From assembly GCF_001659605.2 (NCBI RefSeq), contig NC_035171.2:10794614-10858613 (forward strand): DNA of 64,000 nt. Reading direction: 5' to 3'. Positions 58,667 to 64,000 of the stretch are shown here, piece after piece. The stretch comes from Manihot esculenta (Eukaryota; Streptophyta; Magnoliopsida; Malpighiales; Euphorbiaceae). The position numbers were made by a program, and so were the translations under genes. The notes under the pieces are model-generated. The model worked only from the letters and a program-made list of their open reading frames with translations. It did no database searches and had not been told where the DNA came from. The first letter of the stretch is position 1, and each line of letters starts with the position of its first letter.

Positions 58667-60900
58667 TGTAATACCCGACTAAACTCCGGTGTCGAAATTT
58701 CAACTTTCTGATAGAATCTCTGTTGGAATCCGAAATATCAAAACTAGAATCTTTAGAAGGGTAAAATAGATTTTTTATAAAATGAATTTGAAGTCTTTTA
58801 TAATGTATTTTTTTTTAAAGAAAAGAGTTTTTCAAGTTATCAAGGTTCGGCCGCCGAACCTCTCATGTTTGGCTGCTGAACATATACTGGCAGACCCATC
58901 TATAAAAGAGTCTCAGTCTGCTTTTGATAGAAATTCTTCTCTTCTTTTAGGCAGAGGTAAGCCTACGATCCCTTGATGATTTTGTTTGAGTTTTCTTCAA
59001 ATCTCCTAGAAAATTCATGACTTTTATCTTCTATTTTGAAGAATTGATTCTCATTTTTTCGAGTCTAGCTTTTGGGATATTCAGAGCTCATCCCTTCTTC
59101 TCCGAGATCCTTCTCTTGTTGTTGCATTTGTGTGTTCTTCAAGAAGTAAGCTTGTTTTCTCAAAAACTTATTATTTTGGGCTAAATGTGAGTTGTGTGAG
59201 TTGGAGCTGTTGTTATGAGAATTCATGCAAGGCTGGTGTCTTTTTCTTTTTTTATGATTGAACCTTGAATGTTTATGTGATGAGTGGTTTGCATGTTGGT
59301 TTTGGTGTATCTAGAGTTTTTCTAAACCTTTTAAGTCAACAATGGATGTTTTTATTGCTGTTAAGTTGTTGCATGTGAGTTCTATTATGTTTTGATGGCT
59401 ATGGGCTGAGGCAGAATCGGGTTCTTCATTATAGAAAAACTCAGGTCCGGCTACCGAAACAAGGTTCGACCGCTGAAATTGCTTGTGAAGATAGCCTTTT
59501 GGCCGCCTAACCTACCCCCGAAGGTTTGACCTTCAGATCTGTAAGGGGACTTTAGGCCGTCGAACCTGCCGTCGAAAGTTCTTTGTCCAACCTTTTTCAG
59601 CTTGCTTTATACATGTTTTCTTATATGTTTATAGGGGTTTCTTAGTGTAGTTTTGAGTGTTGTAAAAGTTATGTTCGATCCCTCATTTAAGTCCATCTAT
59701 GTAAGATCAGACTTAGGAGACCGTAAAGGCTTGCAGTGAGATAACTGTTTCAGAGCTAAGCTTCCGTCAGCCAAATGTGAGCAAAACTAAACTAAACTAT
59801 TATTTTAAAGAAATTAAACGTTTTAAGTATGGTTATGCATCATCAATTCCATTTATATATTTAGGTTATTTGCATTAGAATTTATGAATTTGATACATTG
59901 CAATTAATTGTTGTTGTGGATGGATGTTGGATGACCTACTAGCCATCGACCATGCTATGATATGTTATGACGGATATAGAAAGATTAGGATGCCCATTCT
60001 ATACCCCTGACACTATGTAAAGGAGAGACCAGAATTGCGCATTCTACACTCTTGGCACTATAGATATATTATTTTATATTTAAGAGAAAGTTCTGAGAAG
60101 TACCCGTTGTGGGCCGGACGCAATTGAAATTATGAAGGGTTACTGGTGAGAAGTCCATCTTGATGTGAATTATCTGTGTTATGATACATTCATACGATCA
60201 TATGTTTTATTAAACTGTTTTTATTTATGTTTCTGCTCATTAGGATCTTATAGGTTATCCCTTTCCTCTAACCCTAGGTGTGCATGACCAGAGTTAGCTC
60301 GGGAGGTCGCAGAGTTATTTAGTACAGTTCTGATGTAACAATATAGCCCTGGACATGTAATAATTTATGGATTAGAATTGTATTTTGCCCGAGTTTCCTT
60401 TTTATAATCCCTTATTTATGATTTTTTATATAAAAGTTTTAAAGGTACAACTTTGATATAATAGTATAGCCGTTGAGATATAATAATTTGTGAATTAGAA
60501 TTGTGTTTTGCCTGAATTTTTTTTATAATTCTTTATTTATGATTTTTTTATATAAAAGTTTTAAAGTATAAGTTATATTTCAATAAAATTTGAGGCATGT
60601 AATATTAACTATATTGGAGTATTTGATGAGAATTCTAGTATGAGTTTTATATTTTCAGTTATGATACTCACATATTTGATTCGGGTTCTAATATAAATTT
60701 TATATTTTCAGTTATGATACACGTATGTATATGTCAAGTATATTGGTTTATGAGATAAAAATATTTTATACGCTTTTATGTATATATATGGGATTATATA
60801 AGGTATAACAAGATATATAGTAGACTTGCTACGGAATCCAGCGACCTTAAGTGAATTTAAATTTTAACGCCGGTAGCAGTCCGATTTCTGAATTATTATA
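58667..60900 (+). repeat. 3' LTR of the chromovirus
   Basis: It begins TGTAATACCCGACTAAACTCCGG right after the polypurine tract and ends near 60900 after GGTAGCAGTCCGATTTC. It carries a TATA box (CTATAAAAG, 58899-58907) and a short GC-rich block (59440-59580). A local duplication of about 110 bp is visible at 60340-60560 (TATAATAATTTGTG(A)ATTAGAATTGT-like words twice). It is more diverged from the solo LTRs than they are from each other. Its terminal CA is mutated to TA. Confidence 0.8.
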
Positions 60901-61935
60901 GAGACGAGTAAGTTATTTTTTTAAAGAAAATATTTTATATTAACTAATATTTTTTTGAATATTTCAAACCTTAAAAAATATAAAAATTAATTTTAAATTT
61001 TTTTTTCATAGAACTATAATTTTATTTTTCTTCTTGTATCATTTATATATATATAAGTAAAAAAATTTACTATAATGAAATCCATGAAAAACATAAGGAA
61101 TCCATCGCAATCTAACTTTTGACAAGACACAACCTGAAGGGTGCATGCTAAGAGAAAAATACAAAGGAAGAGCAAAACAACGGACAAAAGCAAAATCAAA
61201 CAAAAACAAACTAACCAAACAATTAGGACACGAAGCAGCAAAAAGTTAGGATTACATCAAAAAATTTAAACGACTTTTCAGAGAAAATCCCACCCTCTTT
61301 CCAAAAACTTTTTTAATACTAATGAAGTTTTTATAAATTAATCTTATTTATATCCTTTGTTTTTTTTAGCATTACAATTAAATAAAAATAAATTTTGTTT
61401 CAAAAATATTTTACACACATAAATTATTTTCTCGCCAAACAATAAAGTTTAATTATATAAAAAATTTCAGAAATTACGAGAAAGAAAAACCAAAATTAAT
61501 TATCTATTGAAAATTAAATTTAGTGAGTTTGAAATCTGATTGATCCAATTAATATCATATAAATAAAATTATTACTTATAATTAGTATTTTCATTATCCT
61601 GATTAAAGATGATATCTTAAAATTTGTATATCAATTTTATTTTTTTAATTGTTAAATTTAATTTGATAAGCCTTTAATTGTTAATTTGCAACAAATAATA
61701 TCGAAACATTTAAGATTCATGAGAATAATTTATAAATAGAAAATATTTTTTAAAAAGTAATTTATTTTTTATTATTTAGTTGTCATATTAAAAGAATTAA
61801 ACAATATTAATATAATTTATTTTTTTTAATTCATTAAGAAAATTTTTTCACTATCTCCCAGACAAAAAAAAAAAATTTTCCTGAAAGTTATTGTCGGGGA
61901 GCTTTTGTTTTTTTTGAACAATTTATGCATGTGGG
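60901..61935. other. AT-rich DNA between the chromovirus and the second CHS gene
   Basis: No gene is supported. A less AT-rich patch at 61080-61260 has one short minus frame of hydrophobic residues and was not assigned. The last 250 bases resemble the DNA upstream of the first CHS gene (TAATTTATTTTTTATTATTTA words at 61763 and 47422), suggesting the duplicated segment extends about 0.4 kb upstream of the genes. Confidence 0.5.
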
Positions 61936-62105
61936 AACACGTCTACCACTCGCGTGCCATTATTCCACCAAACCTCGCCAACCAGCTTCGCATATATAAT
62001 CAGCACTTGAGGCTGCCATTATTCCACCAGACCTGGAGCTTTCTTTAATTACTGCACAATCAAATTCCTTTGTTTAATTTGTTTTCAAGTAATTGAATAT
62101 TATCA
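61936..62105 (+). promoter_or_regulatory. Core promoter and 5' UTR of the second CHS gene
   Basis: A TATA box (ATATATAAT) lies at 61992-62000. Upstream are AACACGTCTACC (61936-61947), which has an ACGT core of the light-responsive bZIP type next to an H-box-like CTACC, and CCACCAAACC plus GCCAACCAG (61966-61984), MYB-type AC elements. The layout matches the first CHS promoter, but the ACGT element is clearer here. Confidence 0.65.
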
Positions 62106-63564
62106 ATGGCTGCATCAGTAGAGGAGATCAGAAAGGCCCAGAGAGCCCATGGTCCTGCCACCATCCTCGCCATTGGCACCGCCACTCCCTCTAACTGTGT
62201 CAACCAGGCTGATTATCCTGATTATTACTTCAGGGTGACCAAGAGTGAGCATATGACTGAGTTGAAAGAGAAGTTCAAGCGCATTTGTACGTTTATTTTT
62301 CCTTTTAAATCTTTTATTGCTAGATTTAAATTCGATTTTATTTGAGAATAAACTTTATAATTAATAAATAATAAATATTTATATTGAAATTTGACGTAAA
62401 ATTAATTAAAATATATGAACATACAAATTTAGATATAATTTAATGATTATTTACTTATAGTTACATAAGCTTGAGCTAACTATTTATTCATATAAATTAA
62501 AATGAAAATCTACATGTAGTCCATTTCTCATTATTATTATCCTATTTGTGGTAACAGGTGATAAATCTATGATTAAGAAACGTTACATGCATTTAACTGA
62601 AGAAATCTTGAAAGAAAATCCCAATATCTGCACTTACTGGGAACCATCTCTTGATGCTCGTCAAGATATTATGGTGGTGGAGGTCCCTAAGCTAGGGAAT
62701 AAAGCAGCAACTAAGGCTATAGAAGAATGGGGCCAACCCAAGTCCAAGATCACCCATCTTATTTTTTGCACAACCTCTGGAGTCGACATGCCTGGTTACG
62801 ACTACCAGCTCATTAAGCTCCTTGGTCTTCGTCCCTCTGTCAAGCGATTCATGATGTATCAGCAAGGCTGCTTTGCCGGTGGGACGGTCCTCCGTCTAGC
62901 CAAAGACTTGGCTGAGAATAATAAGGGTGCTCGAGTTCTTGTTGTGTGCTCTGAGATAACTGTTGTCACTTTTCGTGGTCCTGCTGATACCCACTTAGAT
63001 TCCTTGGTGGGTCAAGCTCTTTTTGGTGATGGAGCTGCAGCTTTAATTGTTGGAGCCGATCCTGACACTTCCATCGAGCATCCATTGTTTCAACTTGTGT
63101 CTACAGCAGAAACAATCCTCCCTGACTCTGATGGAGCCATTGAAGGACACTTACGAGAAGTGGGTCTCTCCTTTCACTTGCAAGACAGGGTTCCAAGTTT
63201 GATTTCAAAGAACATAGAGAAAAGCCTTGTAGAAGTATTCAGTCCAATTGGTATCAACAACTGGAACTCTATATTCTGGATAGCTCACCCAGGTGGTCCA
63301 GCCATTTTGGACCAGGTTGAAGCAAAACTTAGTCTAAAACCCGAAAAGATGAGAGCAACCAGGCATATTCTAAGTGAATATGGAAACTTGTCCAGTGCTT
63401 GTGTGATATTTATCTTGGATGAAATGAGAAAGAAGTCTTTAGAAGAAAGGAAAGTCACCACCGGAGAAGGATTAGAGTGGGGTGTTTTATTCGGATTTGG
63501 GCCTGGTCTAACGGTGGAAACTGTCGTGCTGCACAGTGTCCTCACAGAGACAGCAACGAAGTGA
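62106..63564 (+). CDS. CHS: Chalcone synthase (second copy, slightly diverged)
   Basis: Exons 62106-62286 and 62558-63564 give 395 residues, with the intron (271 bp) at the same T|GT Cys codon as in the first copy. The catalytic Cys165 (QQGCFAGGT), His304 (WIAHPGGP) and Asn337 ([10 protein letters not shown]), and gatekeepers Phe216 and Phe266, are all present, so an active type III polyketide synthase is expected. Differences from the first copy cluster near the active site: [11 protein letters not shown] in place of [22 protein letters not shown] for [22 protein letters not shown] for [11 protein letters not shown], and a C-terminal extension (LTETATK). The position next to the conserved DMPG is usually small (Ala or Cys), so Tyr is unusual. 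It is probably a chalcone synthase, but altered substrate preference or product profile is possible. Confidence 0.93.
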
Positions 63565-64000
63565 ATTACTTATTCAAAATGAAGATAATATGAACAATGG
63601 TTGCTGGATTTCGTGGTAGGCAACTTAAAAGGCAGAAACGAAAAGAAAAATTTTATAATAAAAAGATGACATGCCAATTTAGCAGTTGAATAAGTTTATT
63701 AGTGAAATAAATTCTTGATTTTTTTTTTTAATTTTCATTTTTATTTTGGTCATACATCTAAATTTCATTTTGGTCTCTCAACTTTCAGAATCGTGTCATC
63801 ACTGTCCCTCAAAATTTGCTTCTATATATTCAAAATTTCCATTATAACTATATACAAATTGTATTATTGTCTCCATTTAAAAATAAAATTTTACTTCATT
63901 AATTTATTAAAGCCTCATTTATTATACTCTAAATAAATACAAATATTTTTTTATTAAACTTAATAAATTAGTAGTCTTTCTAACTCATTACTTTGAAATT
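63565..64000. other. 3' flank of the second CHS gene
   Basis: The 3' UTR region has GTGAAATAAATTC at about 63701, a plausible poly-A signal context shared with the first gene. Further on is AT-rich DNA with no supported gene to the end of the window. Confidence 0.5.

Noticed and set aside
61014..61241. Hydrophobic minus-strand frame
   Set aside because: Leu/Phe-rich low-complexity translation of an A-rich plus strand; no membrane-protein family recognised and no supporting signals.

Overview
This window is nuclear DNA from a flowering plant. It has AT-rich intergenic DNA, GT-AG introns, plant-type retrotransposons and four intact plant genes. The chalcone synthase sequences and general composition fit a woody eudicot, and Euphorbiaceae (cassava or rubber relatives) is my tentative guess. 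I have no database result to support that.

Layout. From 1 to 6.5 kb is AT-rich DNA with no supported gene. At 7.7-8.1 kb (minus) lie two exons of a decayed R2R3-MYB gene. At 8.7-11.2 kb (minus) is an intact four-exon gene for a calcium-regulated mitochondrial ATP-Mg/phosphate carrier, with an extra 5'-UTR intron. At 13.4-14.4 kb (minus) is the tail of a dead LINE. From 14.4 to 34.3 kb lies a Ty3/gypsy element of the Tat type: a 5' LTR, a primer-binding site, a gag-pol frame, a 150-bp tandem repeat block and an antisense accessory gene with two plausible introns. Its reverse transcriptase is split by a 2.2-kb solo LTR (18048-27086). That solo LTR is itself split by a young 6.8-kb non-autonomous element with a gag remnant (20265-27057, minus). 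Another solo LTR of the same family is at 34.3-36.5 kb. At 38.1-40.5 kb (plus) is an intact five-exon HISN2 gene for histidine biosynthesis. From 43.9 to 47.1 kb is an old tandem duplication of non-coding DNA. At 47.9-49.2 kb and 62.1-63.6 kb (plus) are two intact chalcone synthase genes in the same orientation. They are separated by about 13 kb that is largely a wrecked chromovirus (51.6-60.9 kb), which carries two further inverted LTR copies.

How it works together. The carrier and HISN2 are housekeeping genes of mitochondrial adenine-nucleotide transport and plastid histidine synthesis. The two chalcone synthases arose by a local duplication that included the core promoter and part of the 3' flank. 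They would both commit p-coumaroyl-CoA to flavonoids, although the second copy differs in a loop next to the active site. Roughly half of the window is retrotransposon sequence. Three insertion levels can be read directly from target-site duplications. One LTR family accounts for four large copies plus one fragment and one inverted partial copy, and most of these are solo LTRs.

Coordinates of introns and element ends were read by eye from splice sites and target-site duplications; nothing was aligned by computer.
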